From positions 22,108-27,735 of the forward strand of contig JAFDGP010000008.1 of the NCBI GenBank assembly GCA_019309245.1: a stretch of DNA of 5,628 nucleotides. The letters are read 5' to 3'. The DNA comes from Deltaproteobacteria bacterium. Its GTDB lineage: Bacteria; Desulfobacterota; Desulfobacteria; Desulfobacterales; C00003060. The notes under the pieces were generated by a model. The model saw nothing but the letters and a program-made list of their open reading frames with translations, searched no databases and had not been told where the DNA came from. Both the position numbers and the translations under genes were made by a program. Positions 5,533-5,628 of the stretch are shown one piece after another (position 1 is the stretch's first letter; each line of letters opens with the position of its first letter).

Positions 5533-5542
5533 CACTGGGTCT

Positions 5543-5580
5543 CGGTGGCCTGGGCTGGTGTCCACCGTTTCTTTCCTTTT
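5543..5580 (+). terminator. Probable terminator after the antiporter gene
   Basis: CGGTGG (5543-5548) pairs with CCACCG (5562-5567) across a 13-base loop, followed by the pyrimidine-rich tail TTTCTTTCCTTTT. It begins 11 bases after the stop codon. The stem is short and the T-tract is interrupted, so it may be weak. Nothing else is recognised from there to the window end. Confidence 0.5.
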
Positions 5581-5628
5581 GATCCACCTTGCTTGACTGA
5601 ATCCGTGCCGGGCAAGCTGACTGCTAGA

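Noticed and set aside
5591..5617. GCTTG/CAAGC hairpin near the window end as an RNA gene
   Set aside because: A 5-bp stem with a 17-base loop and no tRNA-like arms is within chance expectation.

Overview
The window looks like a chromosomal segment of an anaerobic Desulfobacterota bacterium (the former Deltaproteobacteria; sulfate- or metal-reducer type). That is an inference from three things. The housekeeping order polynucleotide phosphorylase, M16 zinc peptidase, dUTPase is, as far as I recall, frequent in that group. There is a gene for an exported cytochrome with eight CXXCH haem motifs. The DNA is moderately GC-rich. No tRNA, rRNA, CRISPR array or transposase gene was found.

Layout. Positions 2-322 (+) hold the 3' end of pnp, carrying the C-terminal S1 RNA-binding domain. 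The M16 peptidase gene (306-1574, +) starts with GTG inside the end of pnp, so the two are probably translationally coupled. A 416-base gap (1575-1990) without a credible gene is packed with inverted repeats. dut follows (1991-2449, +). An octahaem cytochrome gene (2618-3670, -) converges on dut and has its own strong Shine-Dalgarno sequence and intrinsic terminator. A second gene-free stretch (3671-4260) holds a possible cytochrome promoter and more repeats. A CPA2-family cation/proton antiporter gene (4261-5532, +) ends the coding content, with a terminator-like hairpin after it.

How the genes fit together. pnp and the peptidase form one unit (RNA turnover plus a zinc protease of unknown substrate). 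dut, which removes dUTP, is probably an old neighbour now separated by repeat DNA. The cytochrome is an independent electron-transfer gene, and the antiporter is an independent ion-homeostasis gene whose Asp-Asp motif points to electrogenic Na+/H+ exchange.

The least explained content is non-coding. Related repeat modules recur in all three main intergenic spaces: a roughly 190-base imperfect palindrome at 1708-1900, two hairpins sharing a GCAAARCACGAAA core (1631-1699 and 4012-4095), and a 41-base direct repeat (36/41 identical) lying on both sides of the entire cytochrome transcription unit. I see no evidence of a complete new multi-gene system; the repeats are the part worth following up.
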